The position numbers were made by a program, and so were the translations under genes. A stretch of DNA of 44,647 nt from an uncultured Clostridium sp. Its GTDB lineage: Bacteria; Bacillota; Clostridia; Lachnospirales; Lachnospiraceae. The notes beneath the pieces were generated by a model. It had not been told where the DNA came from. It saw nothing but the letters and a program-made list of their open reading frames with translations, and did no database searches. Positions 26,596 through 35,832 of this stretch are shown here, in pieces (the first letter of the stretch is position 1; the number at the start of each line of letters is the position of its first letter). The stretch is taken from contig CAMEIH010000018.1 in assembly GCA_945917985.1 (NCBI GenBank), forward strand, positions 1-44,647. The letters are read 5' to 3'.

Positions 26596-27699
26596 ATGAA
26601 AAGCAGCTTAACCTGTGGTTTTATCGGGCTTGGACTGATCGGCGGATCCATCGCAAAAGCACTTCGAAAGTTCCATCCTGACTACAGATTGATCGGATAT
26701 GATATTCAAAGCGAATCTACCGCCCTTGCCGTAAAAGAAGGGGTGCTTGATATTGCTCTTTCTGAAATCAACGAAACCTTTTCCGGTTGTGACTATATCT
26801 TTTTATGCGCACCGGTCTCTTTTAATGACGAAAATCTCATAAAATTGAAGGAATTTATTACACCGGAATGTCTGCTTACAGATGTGGGCAGTGTAAAAAC
26901 CGATATTCATAAACATATTGAGGAGCTTGGACTGGGAAGACAGTTTATCGGAGGACATCCCATGGCAGGAAGTGAGCGCACGGGCTATATTAATTCCAAA
27001 GCTATTCTTCTTGAAAATGCCTATTATATTCTCACTCCCACCGAGGAAGTATCGAAAGAAAAATTAGACGAATACAGGGAGCTTGCAGCCTCCTTAGGCG
27101 CAATCCCCCTGATCTTATCTTACGAACAACACGATTATGTAACGGCAGCTGTGAGCCATCTGCCCCATGTTATTGCCTCTTCTCTGGTTAATCTGATCCG
27201 GGAAGAGGATACTGACAGCGGTATTATGAAAATGATTGCTGCGGGAGGTTTTAAGGATATCACCAGAATTGCCTCCTCCTCTCCTTCCATGTGGCAGCAG
27301 ATCTGCCAGACAAACGCTGACAATATCGTCTCTCTTCTTGACAATTATATGGCATCACTTCAAAAGGTTAAGGAAAATATACAGAACTGCCGTGCAGATG
27401 AGATTTACAGTTTCTTTCATAATGCAAGAAGTTATCGGGATTCCTTCATCGATGCTTCCAGCGGTCCCATCAAAAATTCTTACGAAGTAAGCATCGAGAT
27501 TGCCGATGAACCCGGAACGCTTTCAAGTGTAGCCGCTCTCCTTGCGGATCATCACATCAGCATTAAAAATATCGGTATTCTCCACAACCGTGAGAGCCGG
27601 GACGGAGCGCTTCGCATCGAATTTTATGATCAGGAAAGCATTGATGGTGCCAAAAAAATTCTGGAGCCCAAAGGCTATATTATCTCCGTCGTTTCCTGA
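26596..27699 (+). CDS. tyrA: Prephenate dehydrogenase with C-terminal ACT domain
   Basis: Converts prephenate to 4-hydroxyphenylpyruvate with NAD(P)+ in tyrosine synthesis. The 367-residue protein starts with a Rossmann motif GLGLIGGS (11-18), continues with CAPVSF, DVGSVKT, the catalytic-region sequences GGHPMAGSERTG and VSHLPHVIAS, and a helical dimerisation domain. From about residue 298 an ACT domain (EIADEPGTLSSVAALLADHHISIKNIGI) suggests feedback control by an aromatic amino acid, probably tyrosine. AAAGGA lies about 12 nt before the ATG, a little far. It stands alone rather than in an aromatic operon. Its last 20 bp overlap the convergent VanZ-like gene. Confidence 0.95.
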   Translation: MKSSLTCGFIGLGLIGGSIAKALRKFHPDYRLIGYDIQSESTALAVKEGVLDIALSEINETFSGCDYIFLCAPVSFNDENLIKLKEFITPECLLTDVGSVKTDIHKHIEELGLGRQFIGGHPMAGSERTGYINSKAILLENAYYILTPTEEVSKEKLDEYRELAASLGAIPLILSYEQHDYVTAAVSHLPHVIASSLVNLIREEDTDSGIMKMIAAGGFKDITRIASSSPSMWQQICQTNADNIVSLLDNYMASLQKVKENIQNCRADEIYSFFHNARSYRDSFIDASSGPIKNSYEVSIEIADEPGTLSSVAALLADHHISIKNIGILHNRESRDGALRIEFYDQESIDGAKKILEPKGYIISVVS

Positions 27700-28174
27700 T
27701 TTTGTACACAAGGAACACAATCATGATTCCTGCAATACCTCCTGCCGTATCGATCAACACATCCCGGAAGGAGGCATATCTTCCCGGCACAAAATACTGA
27801 TGGATTTCATCCAGTCCCGCCGATAAAAACACCTGTAATGTGACAGCCACTATTCCCACTTTTATCCTTTGCATCCACATTACAGCTATTCCAAAGGATA
27901 AAAAGCCTACTGCCATATATTCCGTAAAATGTGCCATCTTTCTGACAATGGCTTCCGCATCATCTGTTACAACAGGCACAGTCAAAACTGCATTATTGTT
28001 TCCGCTAAAGAAATGATAATATAAATTCATAAGTTTCCGCGTCACCGCCGCACTGAGCGAAGAAGACGCAGCCGCATCATCTGCGGAAAACAGAAATATC
28101 ATAATATACACAGCAATCAGCAGGCAGACTGCGATTACCGTGATCACTGTTTTCATTCTCAGCTGTCTTTCCAT
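27680..28174 (-). CDS. VanZ-family membrane protein
   Basis: Membrane protein of 164 residues with about four hydrophobic helices: one near the N-terminus (VITVIAVCLLIAVYIMIFLF), two in the middle and one at the end. The family signature is clear: RKMAHFTEYMAVGFLSFG, DEIHQYFVPGR and FRDVLIDTAGGIAGI. VanZ was named for low-level teicoplanin resistance, but most relatives are chromosomal proteins of uncertain role. AGGAT lies about 10 nt before the ATG, inside the tail of the upstream terminator. The 3' end overlaps convergent tyrA by 20 bp, with no terminator between them visible. Confidence 0.88.
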   Translation of the reverse strand: MERQLRMKTVITVIAVCLLIAVYIMIFLFSADDAAASSSLSAAVTRKLMNLYYHFFSGNNNAVLTVPVVTDDAEAIVRKMAHFTEYMAVGFLSFGIAVMWMQRIKVGIVAVTLQVFLSAGLDEIHQYFVPGRYASFRDVLIDTAGGIAGIMIVFLVYKIRKRRR

Positions 28175-28188
28175 TTTAGTTTATCCTA

Positions 28189-28219
28189 AAAATACCATAA
28201 GACATGCTTATGGTATTTT
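28189..28219 (-). terminator. Terminator between the second PilZ gene and the VanZ gene
   Basis: Perfect 13-bp stem AAAATACCATAAG (28189-28201) / CTTATGGTATTTT (28207-28219) with a 5-nt loop and terminal U-rich strand on the minus side. Confidence 0.75.
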
Positions 28220-28253
28220 ATCTCTTTTCTTATTCAAGATTATTTATCAGTGC

Positions 28254-28601
28254 TTATTGTTTACCCTGATTCATATTTTCCACCGTATCATAAACTTCTA
28301 TTCTGGCTGCATCCATTTCCGGCATACCGATAAAAATACCGCCATAGGAAAAACCGTCACTCTTCTTTTCAATTCTGACGATTTCAAGAAATGCATGCAG
28401 AACTTCCTGCGTCCATATTCTTAAATATGCTTCATAAACAGCACCGATTTCCAGCGCCTTGTCACAGGTAAAGCCAATACCTGTCTTGGATACATCCGTG
28501 ATATCAATTTCGACAATCTCATCCACATTTACGCCGCCAAGTCTCTTAATAATCAACTTGGAAGTCAATTCTCTGCGGTTGCTTTTTCTTCTCTCTTCCA
28601 T
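28254..28601 (-). CDS. Small PilZ-domain protein
   Basis: Single-domain protein of 115 residues. Both cyclic-di-GMP motifs are present: RKSNR (RxxxR, 5-9) and DVSKTG (DxSxxG, 36-41), followed by IGF and beta-strand segments. No membrane or output domain, so it would act by binding a partner. GGGGAGG lies 6 nt before the ATG. It has a promoter match in the end of queA and a terminator after it. Together with the longer PilZ protein at 18.4-19.0 kb, it shows that this genome uses c-di-GMP signalling; no cyclase or phosphodiesterase is in the window. Confidence 0.86.
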   Translation of the reverse strand: MEERRKSNRRELTSKLIIKRLGGVNVDEIVEIDITDVSKTGIGFTCDKALEIGAVYEAYLRIWTQEVLHAFLEIVRIEKKSDGFSYGGIFIGMPEMDAARIEVYDTVENMNQGKQ

Positions 28602-28630
28602 GGAAACCTCCCCGTTCTAGACATACTTTT

Positions 28631-28659
28631 ATCATATACTATACAGGATTTTTTGTAAA
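28631..28659 (-). promoter_or_regulatory. Putative promoter of the small PilZ gene
   Basis: Minus strand TTTACA (28654-28659), 17-nt spacer, TATGAT (28631-28636), overlapping the queA stop codon. Confidence 0.5.
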
Positions 28660-29703
28660 GTCATCTGTAAAAAAGCAGGCATCACCAAAGGAAAAAAATC
28701 TGTATTTTTCTTTAATGGCTTCCCCATACGCTGCAAGCACATGTTCTCTTCCTGCCAGTGCGGAAACCAGCATAACAAGAGTGGATTCCGGCAGATGGAA
28801 ATTAGTGATCAGACAATCCAGAACTTTAAATTTGTAACCGGGATAAATAAAAATTTCCGTATTACCGCAACATTCGGAAAGTAACCCGTTTTCATCTGCC
28901 GCACTTTCAATGGTACGGCAGCTTGTGGTTCCCACACAGATCACCCTGCCGCCCCTTTTCTTCGTTTCATTGATCAGTTCAGCAGCTTCCCGGGATATCT
29001 GATAGTATTCCGAATGCATATGGTGCTCCAGAATATTTTCCTCTTTTACCGGCCGGAAGGTTCCAAGGCCAACATGAAGCGTCACATAGGCCAGCTTTAC
29101 TCCCTTGTCTTCAATCTCCCTAAGCAGTTCCTTTGTAAAATGAAGTCCGGCTGTAGGTGCTGCTGCGGAACCGTCATATTTTGCATATACGGTCTGATAG
29201 CGATTCTTATCCTGAAGCTTATGAGTGATATAAGGAGGAAGCGGCATCTCGCCGAGACGATCCAGAACTTCCTCAAAAATTCCTTCAAATTCAAAACGGA
29301 TCAGACGGTTTCCCTCTTCCACCACATCAATGACTTCGCCTTTGAGGAGGCCGTCACCAAACATCACTCTTGCTCCGGGACGCATTTTTTTACCCGGCTT
29401 TACCAGGGTTTCCCAGACATTTCCCTCTTTTCGCTTGAGGAGAAGGACCTCAACAGCTGCGCCGGTATCCTCCTTCACTCCCAGAAGTCTTGCAGGAAGC
29501 ACCTTGGTGTTATTTAGCACAAGACAGTCTCCCGGATACAGGTAATCCACAATATTCCTGAAAATCTCATGTTTTATATCACCTGTGTTTTTATCCACCA
29601 TCAGAAGTCTTGAGGAGGAACGGTCTTCCAGCGGGTCCTGGGCAATGAGTTCCTTCGGCAGATCAAAATAAAAATCAGAAGTCTTTAAATTTGCCTGTTC
29701 CAT
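28639..29703 (-). CDS. queA: S-adenosylmethionine:tRNA ribosyltransferase-isomerase
   Basis: Transfers and isomerises the ribosyl group of SAM to make epoxyqueuosine from preQ1-modified tRNA in queuosine synthesis. The 354-residue length is standard. Family sequences are visible: [24 protein letters not shown] at the N-terminus, [43 protein letters not shown] and [20 protein letters not shown]. Its ATG overlaps the aminopeptidase stop by one base (TAATG), so translation is probably coupled. No other queuosine gene is in the window. Confidence 0.96.
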   Translation of the reverse strand: MEQANLKTSDFYFDLPKELIAQDPLEDRSSSRLLMVDKNTGDIKHEIFRNIVDYLYPGDCLVLNNTKVLPARLLGVKEDTGAAVEVLLLKRKEGNVWETLVKPGKKMRPGARVMFGDGLLKGEVIDVVEEGNRLIRFEFEGIFEEVLDRLGEMPLPPYITHKLQDKNRYQTVYAKYDGSAAAPTAGLHFTKELLREIEDKGVKLAYVTLHVGLGTFRPVKEENILEHHMHSEYYQISREAAELINETKKRGGRVICVGTTSCRTIESAADENGLLSECCGNTEIFIYPGYKFKVLDCLITNFHLPESTLVMLVSALAGREHVLAAYGEAIKEKYRFFSFGDACFFTDDFTKNPV

Positions 29704-31136
29704 TACATTTCTGCTCCTTTTAAGAAAGCAACATATCCTCTCTTTGTCTCGTATACGTCTGCCTTACTGGTTGCCTCCCATGGCGCGTGCATATTGAGAA
29801 CAGCCACACCGCTGTCTATTACATTCATTCCGTAAAGAGCCAGGATATAGGCGATGGTTCCGCCGCCTCCGAGGTCTACCCTTCCCAGCTCTGCTGTCTG
29901 GAAATTGATCTCTTCTTTTTCAAAAATATGGCGAAGATGAGCCAGATACTCAGCATTCGCATCATTGGAACCTGACTTTCCTCTGGATCCCGTAAATTTA
30001 TTAAACACCATTCCGCCGCCCAGATAAGCCACATTTTTCTTGTCAAAGCTGGATGCGAAGGAAGGATCAAAGGCACTGCTCACATCGGAGGAGAGCATAC
30101 AGGAATTGGAAAGACATCTTCTGAGTGTAAGCTCACTGTATTCTCCCAGAAGATTTAACATCTCTGCCACCGTGTTTTCAAAAAATCTGGATTCCATACC
30201 GGTAGCGCCCACGCTGCCGATCTCTTCCTTATCCACAAGCAGGCAGCAGGCAGTACGCTTCGATTCTTCCACCTCAAGCATTGCCTTTAAGGATGAGAAT
30301 GCACACACTCTGTCATCCTGTCCGTAAGCTAAAATCATGCTTCTGTCAAAACCTGCTTCTCTTGCTTTTCCGGCAGGTACGATCTCAAGTTCTGCAGAAA
30401 TAAAATCCTCTTCCTCAATATCATATTTTTCTTTTAAGATAGCGAGAATCCCCTTTTTCACAGCATCCTTTGCCGCTGCTTTCTCTTCCGAATCCTTTGC
30501 GTCTTTCTTATCGCTTTTCTTATCGAGAAGAAGCGGTTTATTTCCAATAATCAGATCAAGTGCCTCCCCCTCGATCACTTTTGATGCCTTCTTTTCCATC
30601 TGCTCCTGTGCAAGATGAATCAACAGATCGGAAATGAAGAAAACAGGATCACCATCATCTTCACCCACAGAAAGCTCCACTGTTGTACCATCCTTTTTCA
30701 CAATCACACCGTGAAGGGCAAGAGGAATTGTGACCCACTGATATTTCTTTACGCCGCCGTAATAGTGGGTGTCCAGATAGGCAAAGCCGCCCTCCTCATA
30801 GAGAGGGTTCTGCTTTACGTCAAGTCTGGGAGAATCAATATGGGCACCGAGAATGTTCATCCCCTCTTCCATAGGCTTTTCGCCGATACGAAACATGACG
30901 ATCGCTTTGTTCATGCAGACTGCATAAACCTTGTCTCCTTTTTTCAACTTTCCCTTATTTTTGATGACAGAGGAAAGCTCCTGATAGCCCTGTTTCTCTA
31001 TAGTATTGACAATTGTATCCACACATTCCCGCTCAGTTTTGCCTTCATCCAGGAACTGCATATACTCCTTTGCAAAAGCCTCTACTTCCTTCAATTGCTT
31101 ATGACTGTAGGTTTCCCATGTGTTTTTCTTTTCCAT
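29703..31136 (-). CDS. M18-family aminopeptidase
   Basis: Zinc aminopeptidase of 477 residues, related to aspartyl aminopeptidase/aminopeptidase I. Metal and active-site regions visible are [12 protein letters not shown] (metal His and Asp), [11 protein letters not shown], the catalytic Glu pair in [28 protein letters not shown], and [11 protein letters not shown] near the C-terminus. A Lys/Asp/Ala-rich insert (about 195-225) is low complexity. No signal peptide; acts in cytoplasmic peptide turnover. GGGAGG lies about 8 nt before the ATG, 16 nt after the pheT stop, so it is probably read from the pheST transcript and is coupled to queA. Confidence 0.93.
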   Translation of the reverse strand: MEKKNTWETYSHKQLKEVEAFAKEYMQFLDEGKTERECVDTIVNTIEKQGYQELSSVIKNKGKLKKGDKVYAVCMNKAIVMFRIGEKPMEEGMNILGAHIDSPRLDVKQNPLYEEGGFAYLDTHYYGGVKKYQWVTIPLALHGVIVKKDGTTVELSVGEDDGDPVFFISDLLIHLAQEQMEKKASKVIEGEALDLIIGNKPLLLDKKSDKKDAKDSEEKAAAKDAVKKGILAILKEKYDIEEEDFISAELEIVPAGKAREAGFDRSMILAYGQDDRVCAFSSLKAMLEVEESKRTACCLLVDKEEIGSVGATGMESRFFENTVAEMLNLLGEYSELTLRRCLSNSCMLSSDVSSAFDPSFASSFDKKNVAYLGGGMVFNKFTGSRGKSGSNDANAEYLAHLRHIFEKEEINFQTAELGRVDLGGGGTIAYILALYGMNVIDSGVAVLNMHAPWEATSKADVYETKRGYVAFLKGAEM

Positions 31137-31152
31137 TATGACAACCTCCCTG

Positions 31153-33573
31153 TCAGCTTCTCAGCTCAACACCATAATTCTTATTCAACTGTTTCAATAT
31201 TTTCTTCACAAATGCATCCACGGATTCTGCCGTAAACGCTTCCTCCTTAGGTGTAAATACCACTGTAAACGCCATACTCTTCTTATCTGCAGCAATCTGC
31301 TCACCCTCATAGATGTCAAAGAGTGAAATACTGGTGATGTACTTGCAGGCGCTCTTCATGACAGCTTCAATCTCACCGCAGGTAATCTCCTTAGGCACCA
31401 CAAGTGCAAGATCCCTCTGTTCTTCAGGGAACTTCGGAAGCGGTGTAAAGACAGGCTTTTTGCCATACCAATCGGAAAGTGTCTTCAAATCCATTTCCAT
31501 AAGATAGACAGGCGTACGAAGATCACAGTCATCTGCGATATCATAGGCAAGTTTTCCAAAATAACCGACTTCCACACCCTCACAGAGCACACGGGCTGTC
31601 TGATACGGATGGAGGAAGGTATTGCTCATATTTTCATAGGTAAAGCTTATATGCAAGGTATCCGCAATCTTTTCTGCAATACCTTTCATACTATAGAAAG
31701 ATTCTTTTTCACCGAAAATGCCCACACAAAGCCTCGGCTTCTCATCAGGATAGCGTGTCAACGGCAATTCATAAGGAATAAATACATTGCCGATCTCAAA
31801 CAATCTGCCTTCCAGATTTCCCTTCTTCTGATTGCGGGCAATGGCATTCAGCATAGATGCCGCCAGTGTTGTTCTCATCAGAGAAAGTTCCTCGCTGATG
31901 GGATTCATGATCCTGATCGTCTTTCGCTCGATCGCATCCTCGGGATACCGCAAAAGATCGAGGTCTGAAGGCGAAAAGAAGGAATAATGAACGCTCTCAT
32001 ATGCGCCCACACTGCACAGTGCATTTTTCAGTTTCAGCTCACTCTTCTGCGTCATGGTAAGACCGCCAAGAGTCACCTGGGCAGAAGGCATAAATGTGGG
32101 AAGAATATGCTCGTATCCGTACATACGGATTACTTCCTCGGCAACGTCCTGATAAGTAACAATATCCTCACGGAAAGCAGGAACGGAAAGGGTCATGTTA
32201 TCACCGTCAATGACAGGATCAAAGGAAAGATTCTTCATAATCTTAAGGATTTCCTCGTTCGGCACCACAATACCGAGACACTTGTTCACCTTGTCAATGC
32301 TGACACTGACTTTTCTGGGTTCCACGCTGTTTCCCGTATTGACATCCACATGCGTGCGTGACACTTTGCCACAGCCAAGCTCCTCGACAAGATGAAGGGC
32401 TCTCTTAAGTGCCATCACCGTCGCGTACTCATCCACACCCTTTTCATAACGGGCACTGGAGTCAGACTGTTTTCCCAAAGCTCTTGATGTCCTTCTGATA
32501 TTGTCACGCGCAAATTTTGCCGATTCAAATAAGACAGCACTTGTTGTTTCCCGAATCTCAGAATTAAGTCCACCCATCACACCGGCTAAAGCAACCGGCT
32601 TTACGCCGTCGCAGATTACCATGTTGGCATCGGTAAGGGTTAAGTCCTGACCATCCAGTGTGGTGATGGGCTCACCGTTCCTTGCACGTCTTACATGGAT
32701 CGCATTTCCCTCCAGCGTGGTAAGATCAAAGGCATGCATAGGCTGCCCCAATTCTTTCAAAATATAATTGGTAATATCTACCACATTGGAAATGGCATCA
32801 ATTCCCACAAGGGCAAGTCTTCTCTTCATCCATGCCGGGGATTCACCAATGGTCACATCTGTTACGTAGTGAGCACTGTATCTGGGGCAAAGATCAGGGC
32901 AATCCACCGTCACGGTAAAACCGGGAAGCTCTGCCTCTGTTTCCGTATAACTTAAATCCGGCATCTTCAATTCTTTGGAGAGAACAGCTGCCACTTCTCT
33001 TGCAATACCGAAAATACTCTGGCAGTCGGGACGGTTTGCCGTGATGGCAATATCAAAAATCCAGTCATCCAGGCCAAGCAGCGGTTTTACATCCGCACCG
33101 ATCTCTGCATCCTCAGGCAAAACAAGAAGTCCGTTGTAGCCTGCACCGGGATACATATTTTCACTGACACCAAGTTCCACGCCGGAGCAAAGCATACCAC
33201 AGGACTCATAACCTCTCAATTTACCCTTACCGATGGTCATAACGCCTTCTACTGTCACATGGTCCTTAGCGGTTGCATATACGGTGGCACCAACCAAAGC
33301 AACCGGAAATTTACCTCCGGCTGCCACATTATCTGCGCCGCAGCAGATCTGGAACTGTCCATGGGAACCACAGTCCACCTGACAGACATGAAGATGGGTA
33401 TCGGGTATGGGATCACAGGTCAGAACCTTTCCGACAACAACCTTGCTGATATCCTTTCCCACTTCATACATCTCTTCCACCTCAAACCCGCAGGAAAACA
33501 ATTTGTCCTGAAGCTGCTGTGGTGTAACATCTATATCTACATATTCTTTTAACCAACTAAGCGGTGTTATCAT
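31153..33573 (-). CDS. pheT: Phenylalanyl-tRNA synthetase, beta subunit
   Basis: Beta chain of the alpha2-beta2 synthetase, 806 residues. It opens with MITPLSWLKEYVDID, carries an OB-fold tRNA-binding domain (VVVGKVLTCDPIPDTHLHVCQVD), B3/B4 editing domain (EGNAIHVRRARNGEPITTLDG), a B5 domain, a catalytic-like core (YEHILPTFMPSAQ) and a C-terminal ferredoxin-fold anticodon domain (PLPKFPEEQRDLALVV). AAGGTAAGG lies ahead of the ATG, 51 nt after the pheS stop. Confidence 0.97.
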   Translation of the reverse strand: MITPLSWLKEYVDIDVTPQQLQDKLFSCGFEVEEMYEVGKDISKVVVGKVLTCDPIPDTHLHVCQVDCGSHGQFQICCGADNVAAGGKFPVALVGATVYATAKDHVTVEGVMTIGKGKLRGYESCGMLCSGVELGVSENMYPGAGYNGLLVLPEDAEIGADVKPLLGLDDWIFDIAITANRPDCQSIFGIAREVAAVLSKELKMPDLSYTETEAELPGFTVTVDCPDLCPRYSAHYVTDVTIGESPAWMKRRLALVGIDAISNVVDITNYILKELGQPMHAFDLTTLEGNAIHVRRARNGEPITTLDGQDLTLTDANMVICDGVKPVALAGVMGGLNSEIRETTSAVLFESAKFARDNIRRTSRALGKQSDSSARYEKGVDEYATVMALKRALHLVEELGCGKVSRTHVDVNTGNSVEPRKVSVSIDKVNKCLGIVVPNEEILKIMKNLSFDPVIDGDNMTLSVPAFREDIVTYQDVAEEVIRMYGYEHILPTFMPSAQVTLGGLTMTQKSELKLKNALCSVGAYESVHYSFFSPSDLDLLRYPEDAIERKTIRIMNPISEELSLMRTTLAASMLNAIARNQKKGNLEGRLFEIGNVFIPYELPLTRYPDEKPRLCVGIFGEKESFYSMKGIAEKIADTLHISFTYENMSNTFLHPYQTARVLCEGVEVGYFGKLAYDIADDCDLRTPVYLMEMDLKTLSDWYGKKPVFTPLPKFPEEQRDLALVVPKEITCGEIEAVMKSACKYITSISLFDIYEGEQIAADKKSMAFTVVFTPKEEAFTAESVDAFVKKILKQLNKNYGVELRS

Positions 33574-33624
33574 CTCTAATTACCTTACCTTTCTCGTTTC
33601 ACTGATTTCTTTTGCGGCATAAGT

Positions 33625-34650
33625 TTAATCATTTATCTGTTTTAACACACGCAGATCGGATTCAAACAAAAGCTTGATATTATTAATGCCGTACTTTAAC
33701 ATCGCAATACGTTCGATACCGATACCAAACGCAAATCCACTGTATTCGTTCGGGTCAATTCCGCAATTTTCAAGCACCTTGTTATTTACGACACCTGCAC
33801 CCAGAATTTCGATCCAGCCTGTTCCCTTGCAAAGCTTACAGCCTTTTCCGCCGCATTCAAAGCAGCTGCAGTCCACCTCCACAGAGGGTTCCGTAAAAGG
33901 GAAATAGGAGGGACGGAGCCTGGTCTTTGTACCCTCTCCGAATATTTTCTTTACCAGTTCATCCAGCATTCCTCTCAAATCACATAACGTGATTCCTCTG
34001 TCAACCACAAGACCTTCCATCTGGCTGAACATCGGTGAATGTGTGGCATCATCATCGGAACGGAATACCTTACCGGGGGAAAGAATCTTGATCGGAGGCT
34101 TCTTGTTCTCCATCACATGAATCTGTCCTGCTGAAGTCTGTGTTCTGAGCAGGAACTCCGGTGACAGATAGAAGGTATCCTGCATATCTCTTGCCGGATG
34201 ATCCTTCGGTGTATTTAATGCCGTGAAATTATAGTAATCCGTTTCAATCTCTGTACCCTCAAAAATTTCAAATCCCATACCGGCAAAAATGTCAATCAGC
34301 TGGTTGCGGATCAGCGTGATAGGATGAAGATTTCCCTGCTCTGTTCTCTCTGCCGGCAAAGAAATATCGATTTTTTCCGCCTCATATCTCTCCAGCAATT
34401 CTTTTGCCTTCATTTTTTTGTCAAGCTCAACCAGAAATCCGAGCGCCCATTCCTTCAGCTCATTGACTCCTTTTCCATAGTCAGCTCTCTGCTCCGGAGG
34501 GATATTCTTCATCTCCCGCATCAGAAGACCAATCTTACCTGTTTTTCCATCCAAAAATTTTTTTCTGAACTCATATGCCTCTTTGGAGGTTGTGATTGCC
34601 TCCGCGCCGGAAATGATTTCCTGCCTGATCTGTTCTAAACCTGCGTTCAT
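33625..34650 (-). CDS. pheS: Phenylalanyl-tRNA synthetase, alpha subunit
   Basis: Catalytic chain of 341 residues: an N-terminal coiled coil, then class II motifs 2 ([18 protein letters not shown], then QMEGLVVD) and 3 ([18 protein letters not shown]). A cysteine-rich insertion, [19 protein letters not shown], forms a probable zinc knuckle, as in many clostridial PheS proteins. AAGGAG lies about 8 nt before the ATG. It is the first gene of a pheS-pheT-aminopeptidase-queA operon controlled by the T-box leader upstream. Confidence 0.97.
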   Translation of the reverse strand: MNAGLEQIRQEIISGAEAITTSKEAYEFRKKFLDGKTGKIGLLMREMKNIPPEQRADYGKGVNELKEWALGFLVELDKKMKAKELLERYEAEKIDISLPAERTEQGNLHPITLIRNQLIDIFAGMGFEIFEGTEIETDYYNFTALNTPKDHPARDMQDTFYLSPEFLLRTQTSAGQIHVMENKKPPIKILSPGKVFRSDDDATHSPMFSQMEGLVVDRGITLCDLRGMLDELVKKIFGEGTKTRLRPSYFPFTEPSVEVDCSCFECGGKGCKLCKGTGWIEILGAGVVNNKVLENCGIDPNEYSGFAFGIGIERIAMLKYGINNIKLLFESDLRVLKQIND

Positions 34651-34673
34651 TTTAAAACTCCTTTCTTGGTAAT

Positions 34674-34925
34674 AAAAAAGTCCCTGTTACATTTTGTAAC
34701 AAGGGACGAAGATTCCGCGGTACCACCCCAGTTCCTGCCATATGACAGACACCTCATTCACGTAACGTGTGTCAACGTCCGAATCTACTTAGAAAACCGT
34801 TCCATTCGGAAGCTCCGGTGGGAAATTCATCGCATTATCTGAACTTAAGGAAGCTTTCAGCCGGTGGCTTCCTCTCTCTGAAAGAAAATAATGTACTACT
34901 TGGCACCATCATTGCCTTATCTTAT
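34674..34925 (-). promoter_or_regulatory. T-box leader (tRNA-Phe-sensing riboswitch) of pheST
   Basis: The minus strand carries the T-box sequence GGTGGTACCGCGGAATC (34711-34727) followed by a terminator: GTCCCTTGTTAC pairs with GTAACAGGGAC (34680-34707), then six T residues. Uncharged tRNA would pair its NCCA end with the T-box bulge and favour the antiterminator. Upstream is a long Stem I with an AGTAG loop E motif and an apical GGAAGC/GCTTCC helix. The 3' side of the specifier loop reads GAATTTCC, so TTC (34822-34824) or TTT is the codon; both mean Phe. Confidence 0.93.
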
Positions 34926-34938
34926 TTAAACTGTATTC

Positions 34939-34967
34939 AGTTTAGTTTAGTTTCTCTGTCTTGTCAA
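34939..34967 (-). promoter_or_regulatory. Promoter of the pheST T-box transcript
   Basis: Minus strand TTGACA (34962-34967), 17-nt spacer, TAAACT (34939-34944). It overlaps the end of the upstream YihY gene and places the start a few bases before Stem I. Confidence 0.55.
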
Positions 34968-35811
34968 GTGGTTCCCTGGTTTTTCTTTTCCCTACAAAGA
35001 ACTGGAATGCAGGCTTAAAGTATCTGTTCAGGAAAGCGCCTGCCATGACAATATACATACAGGCATACAGCCAGAGCATCAAAATGATAATGGTTGTCAG
35101 ACTTCCGTAAGCACTGAAACCGTTAAACCGGTCCACATAAATGGAAAAGCCCCATGTAATAACACTCCAACCTATTGCAGCTACCACAGCCCCGGGAAGC
35201 TGCATCTTAAATCCAAGCTTTCCGCCCGGAACATAGGTATACATCAGTGCAATAAATATAGTAATAATAAACCATACAAAAAAGATTCTAAAGTGCATCA
35301 GCAGTTCAAACAGGTATGTACTCTGAGGGATCATCCCTTCCACAATATCAACAAGCGTATTTCCAAATACCATGATGATCAATGACACCAGCATAATGAC
35401 GAGAATAGATACCGTATAAAAACTTGCCACAATTCTCAGAATGACATAATTTCGATTCTCTTCCACATCATTGATGGCATTTAATCCCCGCATCAGAGCC
35501 AGCATTCCTTTTCCCGCCGACCACAAAGTGACAATTGCCGTGACAGAAATAATTCCTATGGATTTGTCATATACGTCCTGAATAATGCTTGTAAAAAGCG
35601 CATCCATGGAATTAGGTGCAATGTTAGTGACAATCCTGAGGAGATTCGCCTCCGTAACAGGCGTATAGGGAATAACAGAGCAAAGCAGCATCAGCATGGG
35701 AATCAGAGACAAAAACAGGAAAAACGCCGTGCTTGCCGCAAATGCACTGATATTTTTTTTGCTCATATGTTTATTGAAATCGTATGCGATAAATATCAGC
35801 CTTCTCAGCAT
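34942..35811 (-). CDS. YihY/BrkB-family inner membrane protein
   Basis: Polytopic protein of about 289 residues with six or so membrane helices. Family sequences are ISAFAASTAFFLFLSLIPMLML near the N-terminus, TAIVTLWSAGKGMLALMRGLNAI, and the C-terminal FSIYVDRFNGFSAYGSLTTIIILMLWLYACMYIVMAGAFLN. YihY proteins are common and of uncertain function; they were once mistaken for RNase BN. The ATG at 35811 has GGAGAG 4 nt upstream; a GTG at 35823 would add four residues. It follows the split SpoIID-like gene by about 20 nt. A Lys/Arg-rich cytoplasmic tail ends the protein. Confidence 0.9.
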   Translation of the reverse strand: MLRRLIFIAYDFNKHMSKKNISAFAASTAFFLFLSLIPMLMLLCSVIPYTPVTEANLLRIVTNIAPNSMDALFTSIIQDVYDKSIGIISVTAIVTLWSAGKGMLALMRGLNAINDVEENRNYVILRIVASFYTVSILVIMLVSLIIMVFGNTLVDIVEGMIPQSTYLFELLMHFRIFFVWFIITIFIALMYTYVPGGKLGFKMQLPGAVVAAIGWSVITWGFSIYVDRFNGFSAYGSLTTIIILMLWLYACMYIVMAGAFLNRYFKPAFQFFVGKRKTREPLDKTEKLN

Positions 35812-35832
35812 TTTTCTCTCCACTCATTACTT

